Positions 1-8,239 of a DNA stretch of 12,824 bases are shown here, one piece after another (position 1 is the first letter of the stretch; each line of letters opens with the position of its first letter). Source of the stretch: Allomyces macrogynus ATCC 38327 (taxonomy: Eukaryota; Blastocladiomycota; Blastocladiomycetes; Blastocladiales; Blastocladiaceae). Location: positions 909,838-922,661 of the forward strand of contig GG745341.1 of the NCBI GenBank assembly GCA_000151295.1. The letters are read 5' to 3'. The translations under genes were made by a program, and so were the position numbers. Below the pieces are notes generated by a model. That model searched no databases and was not told the origin of the DNA. It saw only the letters and a list, made by a program, of their open reading frames with translations.

Positions 1-2
1 CC

Positions 3-1929
3 GGTGGCGCTCCCGGCGGCATTCCGCGCCCGCCGGCGTTTCCCGGGTTTCCCGGCCAAGTGCCGCGTCGCGTGCGCAAGTACGCGCCGGCCGTGACGCT
101 CAAGCAGCTGCAGTGGGAGAAGATTCCGGACATTCGGATCCGGCAGACTATTTGGGCGCCGGCCCTCGAGGCGGTCGAAAAGGGCGAGGACCCGGACGAG
201 AAGTGGGCCAAGACGCTCGGCGACACGCTGTTTGCGGAAATGCAGGCGGTCTTCCCGGCACGGCAGGCCAAAGTGATTGCGCCCGCGGCCGAAGCCGCAG
301 CACATGCCGTGAAAAAGGAGATTTCGGTGCTCGATTCGAAACGCGCCTACAACATCAACCTGATGCTGGCCAAGCTCAAGAAGCCGTTTGCCGAGTTGCG
401 GCGCGCGATTCTGAGGATGGATTTTTCGGTCTTGACGCTGCAAACGGTCTCGCAGTTTTTGAAGTTTGCGCCGACGGCCGAGGAGCTCGGCCGGTTGCAG
501 CAGTACAAGGACGACCCGAGCGAGCTCGCGAACGCCGACCGGTTCATGGTGGAAATGATGCGCATCGACCGGTACGAGCCACGGCTCAAGGCCATGGACT
601 ACTACCTGCGGTTCGACGAGCGCGTGCGGGACCAGGGTAACGACGTGCACGCGGTGCTCGATGCCGCACAGGCGCTGATCGACTCGAAGGCGTTCCACGA
701 GGTGCTGCAGCTGATCCTGACCATGGGCAACTACATGAACACGGGGTTCCGCGGCAACGCCTACGGGTTCCGCATCAACTCGATCAACAAGCTGGTCGAT
801 ACCAAGTCGGCCGATAACAAGCGCACGCTGCTGCACTTCTTGGTCGAGACGGTCACCAACAAGGTGCCCAACTTGCTCGCTTTCACCGACGACTTGAAGG
901 ATATGACGCAGGCGTGCCGCGTGTCGTTTGAGCCGCTCACCATGGAAATGAACGCGCTCAATGCCGGTCTGCGCGATATCGATAACGAGCTCGACCGCGT
1001 GCGCAAGGAACACCCGGAAATGGTCGAGCGCGCCAAGGAGCGGATCGCCGCGGCCAAGGCCAATGGAGGGACCGCGCCGTCGCCCGCACCAGCGAGCGGC
1101 GAGTCGGATGCCGGCAGCGACGTTGGGTCGTCGGCGGGCTCGTCAAAGGACAGTGACGACGACGACCGGTTTTACGACATCATGTCGGTCTTCTCGGCGC
1201 AGGCCAACGACAAGCTCAAGAAGCTCTTTGCCGAGTACAACGCGATGAAGGTCAACTACGAGCAGGTCGTGGCCAAGTACGGCGAGGACCCGTCGGCCAT
1301 GGGCGCCGAAGAGTTTTTCGGGATTTTCAAGACGTTCCTGACGGCGTTTGAGCGCGCACACAAGGAGATTATTGCGCAACACGAGCAAAAGGAACGGCAA
1401 GAACGCCGTCGACGCACTGCATTGTCGATGATGAGTTTGCGTCGCCATAACCTGAAGCTCGGAGAGCGCGCCGCCCCCACCCCGGCACGTCCAAGCTTAA
1501 CAACGGCACGGTTTTCCTTGCGCGCGGCAATGGGACGGCGCGGCCGTCTCTGGCCATGGGCGGACCTTGATCGACGGGCGGGGGCCGGATCATGGACTCG
1601 AGCTCGGAGCACCGACGAGGCGGCGGCGGCCACCGACGAGATTTTCGGGAAATGGGACGACTTGCTCGCGTCGGTCAAGCGCCGGTGGGGCACAAAGAGG
1701 TCGCCGCCGCCATTACCGTCGTCGCCCGCGAGTTCCGACTCGAGTAGTCCCGCGGCGGGGCGCATCTGCGGCACCCGCGGCCGAGGGCACCGACCCGCGC
1801 GTGTCGTCGCTGCTGGCAGCACGGTCGCGGCGCCGCGAGACGTTGAATCTCGGCAAGCGCAAGGACGCGTTGTCGGGGATCAATGAACGCGCGCAGGAGC
1901 TGCTCACGCAGCTCAGAACCATGTCGTGA
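3..1929 (+). CDS. Formin, C-terminal part (FH1 end, FH2 domain, tail); 5' partial
   Basis: Formins nucleate and elongate unbranched actin filaments; the FH2 dimer caps the barbed end, and FH1 supplies profilin-actin. The frame is open to the left edge, and the Met that could be called at 60 is a GTG, so the true start lies outside. The first codons read a Gly/Pro-rich stretch (IPRPPAFPGFPG), taken as the end of FH1. FH2 runs from about 90 to 1410: LKQLQWEKI at 99-125, then PFAELRRAILRMD, GNYMNTGFRGNAYGF at 726-770, INKLVDTKSAD and TLLHFLVE, all typical of FH2. A Ser/Asp/Pro-rich insert sits near 1060-1165, before FYDIMSVFSAQANDKLKKLF. The basic stretch KERQERRRR ends the domain. A DAD-like WDDLLASVKRR lies at 1657-1689. 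High GC at third positions moves from frame 3 to frame 1 near 1755, giving an end at the TGA of 1927-1929 rather than 1884-1886. The frame between about 1420 and 1610 is uncertain. The FH2 call is very secure; the tail is not. Confidence 0.93.
1748..1762 (+). other. Probable one-base insertion (frameshift) in formin tail
   Basis: Upstream, frame 3 reads SSPASSDSSSPAAG. Downstream, frame 1 reads ASAAPAAEGTDPRVSSLL and then the helical RRRETLNLGKRKDALSGI to a TGA at 1927. The two join smoothly if one G of the run in gcggcggggcgc is removed. Third-position GC is high in frame 3 before this point and in frame 1 after it. A short intron was considered: the GT at 1744 with the AG at 1784-1785 gives 42 nt, which keeps the frame and so does not help. 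Confidence 0.6.
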
Positions 1930-2872
1930 TTCGAGGACGCCGTGCGTTGCTCGATTGGATCAGTTTTGCTTCATCTCGTTTTGGTTTTGTTGTACCTCCG
2001 TAGCCCTTCTCTCCTCTCCCTCTAGTGCCACTCGTGTTCTCTCTGACTTCACCGTTTTTCCTGTTGTCTCCCCTCGTTCTCCACGTTTGCTGCCCAGCGC
2101 GGGCGCGAGCATCGAAAGTTGACAAAGACGGCGGCTACGTTCAGCATCGCTGGGCCCTTTTGATATGTTGTTGTTGCTGTTGCTGTTGTCTCTTTTTGGT
2201 TGGCTTTATCCCGGATATCCGCCCTCTCCTCTCTCTTGTTGCTTCGGCTTGCAGCAGCGTCGACGACGCACGCACCCCTACTCTGCTCGCGCCCTGCGCA
2301 CCCCCATTTTGGTTGTCCCGGATGTCGTCGAGGAATCCATGCCCGCGTTGGCTTTCTGCATTGATCTGTTGTGATTTGTGAGGTGTGGGTCAGTTCCTGT
2401 CCGCGACTGAGCTAGACGTTTGCTGGATTCGGATTCTGTGTTGATCAACTCGCCATCTCGGAGACAACGCTCGTGATCCGTGCTGCCCACCGCACCAACC
2501 GCACCCAGCGCCAACGCTGTCGACGTCCCCTCAGCTCGACGACGAGTGCTGGCACTTGGCGCACTTGCATCGGCACCATGACTTGCAGCAGCACGGCCAC
2601 CGTGGCCCGCGCCGTAGTACCCGCCAGGGCGCGCATGGCCACGATTGCCAGCACAACGACGACACTCGACCGGCGACCAATTATTCGCGCAACCAACCAC
2701 GACGCTGCCGCAAGGACATGGAATCATCACGCTCGCATGCCTGTCCAGACATTGGCGTCCGCTCGGTGGGTTCTTTGCTGTGCTGCCGCCCAAGGCGAAG
2801 TTATCCCGTCGAAGGACCAAGGGGTCTAACAGCGCGCACGGTGCCAACGGTCTTCGGTCTTCTTCTTCCAGC
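1930..2872. other. Intergenic: formin 3' flank and upstream region of the next gene
   Basis: No convincing gene. Roughly 1960-2260 is T/C-rich on the plus strand (for example ctcctctccctct), as in many fungal 3' UTR or promoter stretches. 2390-2870 has mixed open frames on both strands with no shared codon bias or recognisable motif. A pyrimidine tract ending in cttcttccag lies directly before the ATG at 2873 and resembles a splice acceptor, so a 5' UTR intron or upstream exon cannot be excluded. No tRNA or other RNA gene was seen. Confidence 0.5.
2166..2189 (+). repeat. TGT/TGC trinucleotide microsatellite
   Basis: Eight consecutive triplets of the form TGT or TGC within the pyrimidine-rich spacer between the formin and the next gene. 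It is outside any supported coding region and is probably simple-sequence DNA. Confidence 0.7.
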
Positions 2873-4360
2873 ATGCTTTCCACCACGCGTGTCACCTCTA
2901 GCGCCAAGGACATCGCCAAGCTCTTTGTCGGCGCGGTCCTGTTCCGTGGGCTCGATGCGGCCGAAAAGTACGATCGGTGGCGTGCCAAGCGGCGGCAGAA
3001 GCGCGATGTCGAGCAACAGCTCGGCGCGAGGCTTACCAACAAGCAGTTTGAGAAACTGGTCGAACGGGCGAGCAAGATGGACCCGAATTCGCCGCAGGCC
3101 AAGCGGCTCGCGGAGCTGGCCAAGGAAGCGAACGGCGGCGTCGAGCGCGAGTCAGGCATGACGATCGTCAAGTTGCCGCAGGTCGAGGTTGATGCGTTGC
3201 GGTTTGCACCGCGGTATTTGGAGCCGACGTCTAAAATGTCGGTCGATGCCAAGGGGTTCCCCGTGATCCGGCCCGAGTTTTTCGAGAGCATCGAGCTGGA
3301 TACAGATGGGCTGAACCCAATGACGGTGCGGTTGAAACAGCAAGTGACGTCGCGCCAGCCATTCCAGCTGTACGTCTCTCCGTCGTCATTCTCCACCTGT
3401 TTGATTCGCACAAGCTGACGCCTGTGCCTGCCCAGGTTCATGGTTCAACACGCCCGAAGTCGCGGCGCTCATGGTGCGCCGGTGCGCTGCCGCGCAGCGG
3501 ATCGCGCTCGACATTGAAACGCACGCGCTTGTCCCGACGCTCCCGCCAAACTTCCGTGCGCGACCCGACTTTGCCAACCTCCCATTCGATCGTGTGACCC
3601 TCCCAACCTCGCGGCGGCAAATCTCGATTGGCCCGTTCGCGAGCAGTATCCAAGTGGCCGTTCGTAACCAGATCCCGATCTCGAACGAAGTCCTCCCTCG
3701 CGTCGTCTCGTCCGTCTTCTACGTGCCGCTCGGTGACACGATCGAACAGCCGTGGAAGGCACACGCGCTGCACGCGGCGGGGCGGGGGGGGCTCGAAAAC
3801 GAAGGCGCAGTTTCTCGTGCACGGCGGGCAGGCCGACTTGTCCATCCTGACCAACAAGCTGCGGATTCCCGTCGACCATTCGCGGATCACCGACTTGCAA
3901 ATGCTGTTCAACCGGTGGCGCACGTTGACGGCGCTGTTCCACCACCACCAGTCGCTTCTCGGGCTGACGCCGCCGGGGATCGCGTTTCAGCGCGACGTGC
4001 TCATGTCGCACGCGGCGATCAAGAACGCGCAAGCGACGAGCTCGAAGAAGGGCGCCGGCGATATGAACTTGCGCAGTGGGCGGCCAGTGTCGCTGAACGA
4101 TATGCTGCGCGCGTGCGGGCTCAGCGAGAATTTGCTCAAGGATGACGCGACGCGGAGGGTACGGCTTTGGGCGCGCGCGGACGGATGACAACGGAACCAG
4201 TGACTGACGATTTCCGCGTGTACCGTTCTAGTCGGACATCACGCTGCGCGTCCTGTACGCGGCGCTCGACGTGGACCAGATGGACGCGGCGTACGTGCAC
4301 ATCAATCGCTGCATCGAGCAGATCAAGGCCGCCCTGAACGACCACATCAACAAGTTGTAA
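2873..4360 (+). CDS. Unrecognised protein of about 445 residues, three exons
   Basis: I do not recognise this family. Exon 1 starts at ATG 2873, the first ATG in its frame, with A at -3. It gives a basic, Ser/Thr-rich start (MLSTTRVTSSAKDIAK) that could be a weak mitochondrial presequence, then a charged helical stretch (DRWRAKRRQKRDVEQQLG). Exon 2 (about 3436-4158) contains SWFNTPEVAALMVRRC, DIETHALVPTLPPNF, AQFLVHGGQADLSILTNKL and VSLNDMLRACGLSENLLKDD. Exon 3 (4232-4360) reads SDITLRVLYAALDVDQMD and ends AALNDHINKL with TAA. The last intron keeps phase; the first does not (see its entry). Within exon 2 the frame moves from 3 to 1 at a run of eight G. Third-position GC is high throughout, which supports real coding. 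There are no obvious transmembrane segments, metal sites or catalytic motifs. The stop lies 340 bp from the convergent RhoGAP stop. Existence of the gene is likely; its function is unknown. Confidence 0.75.
3370..3435 (+). other. Probable intron 1 of the unrecognised gene (phase problem)
   Basis: Donor GTACGT at 3370, acceptor CCCAG at 3431-3435, with CTGAC near 3414; 66 nt, like the other introns here. However, exon 1 ends with two bases of a codon, while exon 2 (SWFNTPEVAAL) needs one base, so the join is off by one. A GT at 3399 restores the frame but makes a 37-nt intron. A one-base sequence error next to the junction is equally possible. Confidence 0.5.
3784..3791 (+). other. Run of eight G with probable one-base insertion (frameshift)
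   Basis: Before the run, frame 3 reads GDTIEQPWKAHALHAAG. After it, frame 1 reads SKTKAQFLVHGGQADLSI and carries on to the exon end. Frame 3 after the run turns into low-quality sequence (RRAGRLVHPDQQAADS). Removing one G joins the two frames. A length error in the G run is the simplest explanation. Confidence 0.75.
4159..4231 (+). other. Intron 2 of the unrecognised gene
   Basis: Donor GTACGG at 4159, branch-like GTGACTGACGA at about 4200-4210, acceptor TTCTAG ending at 4231; 73 nt. The join is in phase 0, linking LLKDDATR to SDITLRVLYAALD, which continues open to a TAA. Reading through the intron instead ends within ten codons of poorer sequence. Confidence 0.85.
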
Positions 4361-4699
4361 GCTGTGGCCCGGCGGCCAGCTTTGGAATAGTGGAGGTAGA
4401 GTGTATTTATTTTGAAACAGATTTTGGCGCTCCGCTCAGTCTGTGCCTGTTTGTTTCTCTAGTTGTCGTTGGCGGCAGGATTATCTCGCACCAGCAAGAG
4501 CGAACGAAGCAACCAGATCTCCCTGCTCGCCTGCAAAAGTTCCAAAAATACCGTTGCATTTTTCTACGGCCCTCTCCACCAAAAAGTAAAATGGCCCTGC
4601 GCCCAAAATTCAAAAGAAGCCGAACAAAATTAGAAGGTCCGGCACACTGGCATCAAAACTGTGCCTCGGGGCCAGCCCGGGCGATCGCGGTCTACCTCC
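4361..4699. other. Spacer between convergent genes (3' flanks)
   Basis: Holds the 3' flanks of the unrecognised gene (+) and the RhoGAP gene (-). It is more A/T-rich than either gene, with A-rich patches at about 4540-4635. No gene is supported. Confidence 0.6.
4406..4411 (-). terminator. Possible poly(A) signal AATAAA for the RhoGAP gene
   Basis: TTTATT on the plus strand reads AATAAA on the minus strand, about 290 nt past the RhoGAP stop. If used, its transcript would overlap the 3' UTR of the convergent gene. A single hexamer is weak evidence. Confidence 0.25.
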
Positions 4700-7600
4700 T
4701 TACAGCGCCGCGAGCCGCTCCTCGTAACTCGCCGCGACCTCGAGGTCCGAGTCGTCCGACCCAAACAGGGAACTGATCTCGTCCTTGGGCGTCGCCGGTG
4801 CCGCAGCGGCAGCCGCCGCGGCCGCAAGCGCAGCGCCCGCCGCCAGAGCCGCGCGCGACGGCCGGTGAGACAATTTGCGCTGCGGGATCGGCGGTGGCGG
4901 GCCGCGGCTGCTTGGTGCCGGCGCGGGCGACGGCGCTGACGATGCAGGCTCGTCGTGCGCGGTGGCATCGTCGGCAGCAGCACCAGCGGGTGGCGCCGGC
5001 ACGGCGCGCGTGGGGGCCGCGGGTGCGGGCGCAAAAATCGGGTCGTGGTGGTCGAGCAAGTATTCGACGACATCGATCGCGGTCATATCGTAAAACGAGC
5101 CTGCGCGCGTCGGGTCGCGCATGAGCGTGGGTCCAAACACGACGGCCAAATTGTGCGGCGTCATCTTGTTCACGCTCGACAGGTCGGCGATCTTGCGCAG
5201 GTGCCGCATCAGGTGCGTGAGCGTCGCGTGGTGCACAGGCGGGAGTTGTGCGAGCGCGCGGCGCATGGCCGCTTGCTGCGCCTCGTCCCCACCGGCGTTC
5301 TTGTGCAGCATGGCCTCGCGGACCAGTGGGTAGACGCCAAACGTGATGAGCGGATTGGGCAGGTCGCGCAGATACTGCTTGACGACCGACGTGGCGACCG
5401 ACACGTCGCCATACGTCGCCTCGTCGGCCAAGTTCGGCACAGCGCCCTTTTCGAATTCGGCCACGGCCTGCTTGACGAGCTGCAGCGGGCCGGACTTGCG
5501 GTAGACGCCCTCGTAGTCCATGCCGATCGCCTCGACCGCCTGGATCCCCTTTTCCACGACCACCGGCAGTGCCGTCGGCGCATCGTTCGCCATCCACACG
5601 GTCAAGTCGGTGCCAAACATCTTATCCGGTCGCTCGATCATGGCCGTTGCCGCATTGCCCGCACTTGGCCGGTGCTTGCCGCCGCCATTCGCGCCCGCGG
5701 GTGCGACCTTGGCGCCAAGCGGTGCCATCGTCCCGTCGGCCGCCGACCCCTTGTTCTCGCCGGGGCACCGCGGCGGAACCAGCGGCGCGCACTTCATGTG
5801 GGCAATGTACCCACAGCACCGGCACGACATTTCCTTGGCGCCGCCCATGCCCCAGATCCGGTCATTGCAGTACCCACACTTGACAATCTTGCTAAATGAC
5901 GTGGCAATGAAAATATGTGATTTGTCGCCGACCGGCGTGACCGCCGCGGGCGCAACCACGGCAGACGCCGCACCCAACGGCGCAAACGAGACCGACCGTG
6001 CCGAATTCGTGTCGTCCTCGGTCGACGGCGTGTTTGGCAGCGTCGGCGTCGTCGGCAACTTGACCGACATTTTGCGGCCCGTCGCTGGATCAATCACAAC
6101 CATTTCGTCGTCGAGCATCTTGTCCTTGATTTTCGCCAATGCCGAGACGAGATTGAATTTCGACGGTTTCTTGCCGCGCGGTTTCGGCGCCGGGGTCGGG
6201 AACGTGAACGTGTGCTCGCGCGACGGCGAGATCGGGCCCATCGCCTCGAACGAGGGGCGGCGGTAGGCGCCGCCGGAGGGGGCCGCGAGCGTCAGTGGAC
6301 CGGGCGACGGGACCGGTTTCGGGCGCGCTGGTGGGGTCCGGTTCGGTGGTGCGGGGGCCGGGGACGTGAGCCGCACGGGACTCGTCGGTTCCGGCGCGTC
6401 AATCCGGGCGGGCGACGGCGGCGACCGGATGATCGCGGCCATGTTGGGCGAGATCCGCGCCATGGCGAGGGACCCGTCGCCGGCCATGCGCGGCGGCGGG
6501 ATGAAGAGCGGTTCCGGCGCGCGCGGGCGCGGTGCGGCCACTGAAAGTGCGCCAGAGTCGTCGGCAGACGCTTCGGCGGCCGCCGGGATCGGCGCGGGGA
6601 GCGGACCGTCGGGGCCATTGGCTGCCGCATTCGCACGTGCAGCCGCGGCCTCGGCGGCAGCGCGTTCGGCAGCGCGCGAGTCGAACCGCGGCGGGCGCGC
6701 AATCATCCCACCGCCCGGGACCGATGGGGCCGGGAGGGATGGCGGGAGCGGAGCTGCAGGCACGTGGTCGTCCTCGTCGTCGTCGTCCTTGTCGGGCACG
6801 GGTGGAGGGTGGCTTCCCTCGAGCGTGGCCAAGTCGCGCTGCAGCTGGTCGCGCCTAGATTCGAGTTCTTCGACTTCGAGCATGAGCGAGTGTTTGGTCG
6901 CCGACAGGACCGACGCGTCGTCGTCGTGGTCGGCCTCATCATCGGCGAGGTCAGCGCCGAACATGGCGGCTTTGATGGCCATGGCGCGGCGCTTGGCGGC
7001 GGCCGCGGAGATTGGGGGCATGTCCTCGATGGTCGACCCGGACCCGGCACGTGAAATGCGTTCCTTGCCCGCACGAACGAGCTCGGCGAGCGTCTGCTTG
7101 GCCGCGGGTGGGGTCGGTTCGGGTGAGGGGAGTCGCGTGAGCAGTGCGGATTCCGGGACCGCCGAGACGACTGAGGACATGAGCGACGGCGACGGTTTGG
7201 ACGGCGCGAGGGCGTCATGGTCGTGGTCGTGTTCGTCGTCATCGCTGCCGGCGTGGTCCTTGGACCGGCTTGGCGCGGGCGAAGCCGACCGTGGCGTGCT
7301 TGGGAGCAAGTCCGACTCGCCCGTCTCGTCGATCCGCGACAACGGACGCACGCCAGTGGCCGCGCCGAGCTGCGGCGAGGGCGAGGGCGAGGGCGAGGGC
7401 GGCGTGCGCGCACGGGTGACCGTCAGCGACAGCCGGTTGGGCGACTTGCGCCCTGGCAGTGCCGCGCGAGTCACAGGCGACGACGGCGAGCTGCTTGAGA
7501 CCGACAACCTGGGCGACGCGGCGCGCGACCCCGGACTATTGGAGAGCGCAGCGGCCTCGTAGTTGGTCGCGGCCGTGACAAGCGCGTCGCGCTGGCGCTT

Positions 7601-8239
7601 GACGGCGCGCAGTTCCTCCTTTTGGTTTTCCATTTGGTCGACCAACGAGGCAATGTACTCGGCATCGCTGCGCGCGCTGGCCTCGAACCGGTCCAGGTCG
7701 GCTGCGAGCCGGTCAGCGTCGGCTTGTGCGGCAGAGCGCTCGGCACGCTCCACAGCCAGCTGCCTTGTGAGTTCGGCGACACGCGCTTCGAGGTCGGTGC
7801 GGCGGCGCGTCTCGGCAGCGAGGGCGGCCTCGGCGTCGGCGCGTCGCCGCTTCTCGAGCCTTAGGTCGCGGCGCGCGCGGTCGAGGGCGTCAGCGTCGGC
7901 TGCAGCTGCGGCAACGGCCGTCGAGGGCGGAGTGGCGGGTCGTACAACCGGGTCGGTGGCCCCCGCCGCGCCGCCGTTGCCATTGCGGGCCAGCAACTGC
8001 TCGAGATGCTTGCGGCGTGTGGCCTCCTTGACGACATCGTCGTGCGCGGCGGCAAGCTGGTCCTCGAGCCGGTTGGCGCGCTCGTTTTCGTGGGCAAAGT
8101 CCTCCTTGACGCGCGTAAACTCGTCGAGAGCCTTGCGCGAGATCTTTTTCAGTCTATCAAACTGGCGCTCGGCGTCGGCAAGGCGGCGGCGCGTGTCGTC
8201 GAGCTCGGCGAGCAAGTCGGCGACCATGGGCGTCGCCAT
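4700..8239 (-). CDS. Rho GTPase-activating protein: coiled coils, C1 zinc finger, RhoGAP domain
   Basis: It should speed GTP hydrolysis on Rho/Cdc42/Rac-type GTPases and so switch off polarity or cytokinesis signalling at the membrane. The start is ATG 8239 (MATPMVADLLAEL), the first ATG in an open frame, with A at -3 and G at +4; 1179 residues and no introns. Coiled coils: about 5-90, 117-230 and a short one near 445-480. Ser/Pro-rich linkers lie between. C1 finger at 775-825: the spacing H-x12-C-x2-C-x14-C-x2-C-x4-H-x2-C-x7-C is exact. RhoGAP at about 874-1069: arginine finger R914 in GVYRKSG, K954 in KQYLRDLPNPL, N1030 in TPHNLAVVFGPTLMR, so activity is expected. The tail has PPPPIPQRK (possible SH3 ligand), a poly-Ala run and an acidic LFGSDDSDLEV end. 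The C1 lacks the usual Pro and Gln of diacylglycerol binders, so it is probably of the atypical kind (inference). The order coil-C1-RhoGAP recalls both fungal Rga proteins and MgcRacGAP/CYK-4; the ortholog is not resolved. Confidence 0.95.
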   Translation of the reverse strand: MATPMVADLLAELDDTRRRLADAERQFDRLKKISRKALDEFTRVKEDFAHENERANRLEDQLAAAHDDVVKEATRRKHLEQLLARNGNGGAAGATDPVVRPATPPSTAVAAAAADADALDRARRDLRLEKRRRADAEAALAAETRRRTDLEARVAELTRQLAVERAERSAAQADADRLAADLDRFEASARSDAEYIASLVDQMENQKEELRAVKRQRDALVTAATNYEAAALSNSPGSRAASPRLSVSSSSPSSPVTRAALPGRKSPNRLSLTVTRARTPPSPSPSPSPQLGAATGVRPLSRIDETGESDLLPSTPRSASPAPSRSKDHAGSDDDEHDHDHDALAPSKPSPSLMSSVVSAVPESALLTRLPSPEPTPPAAKQTLAELVRAGKERISRAGSGSTIEDMPPISAAAAKRRAMAIKAAMFGADLADDEADHDDDASVLSATKHSLMLEVEELESRRDQLQRDLATLEGSHPPPVPDKDDDDEDDHVPAAPLPPSLPAPSVPGGGMIARPPRFDSRAAERAAAEAAAARANAAANGPDGPLPAPIPAAAEASADDSGALSVAAPRPRAPEPLFIPPPRMAGDGSLAMARISPNMAAIIRSPPSPARIDAPEPTSPVRLTSPAPAPPNRTPPARPKPVPSPGPLTLAAPSGGAYRRPSFEAMGPISPSREHTFTFPTPAPKPRGKKPSKFNLVSALAKIKDKMLDDEMVVIDPATGRKMSVKLPTTPTLPNTPSTEDDTNSARSVSFAPLGAASAVVAPAAVTPVGDKSHIFIATSFSKIVKCGYCNDRIWGMGGAKEMSCRCCGYIAHMKCAPLVPPRCPGENKGSAADGTMAPLGAKVAPAGANGGGKHRPSAGNAATAMIERPDKMFGTDLTVWMANDAPTALPVVVEKGIQAVEAIGMDYEGVYRKSGPLQLVKQAVAEFEKGAVPNLADEATYGDVSVATSVVKQYLRDLPNPLITFGVYPLVREAMLHKNAGGDEAQQAAMRRALAQLPPVHHATLTHLMRHLRKIADLSSVNKMTPHNLAVVFGPTLMRDPTRAGSFYDMTAIDVVEYLLDHHDPIFAPAPAAPTRAVPAPPAGAAADDATAHDEPASSAPSPAPAPSSRGPPPPIPQRKLSHRPSRAALAAGAALAAAAAAAAAPATPKDEISSLFGSDDSDLEVAASYEERLAAL
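7374..7397 (-). repeat. Four copies of a 6-bp unit (GGCGAG) inside the RhoGAP gene
   Basis: Perfect tandem GGCGAG on the plus strand, encoding a Pro-Ser repeat (PSPSPSPSP) at about residues 281-289 of the RhoGAP linker. Being a multiple of three, length changes would not shift the frame. Confidence 0.85.

Noticed and set aside
2278..3441. 387-codon open frame on the minus strand
   Set aside because: It overlaps exon 1 of the plus-strand gene, has low-complexity content and no motif; in GC-rich DNA long antisense frames are expected.
1748..3791. Programmed +1 frameshifting in the formin and the unrecognised gene
   Set aside because: Neither site shows a slow codon or stop at the shift point as in known +1 sites; the slips coincide with G runs, so sequence error is simpler.
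3469..4191. 240-codon open frame on the minus strand
   Set aside because: Arg/Pro/Ala-rich mirror of exon 2 of the plus-strand gene, with no protein-like order.
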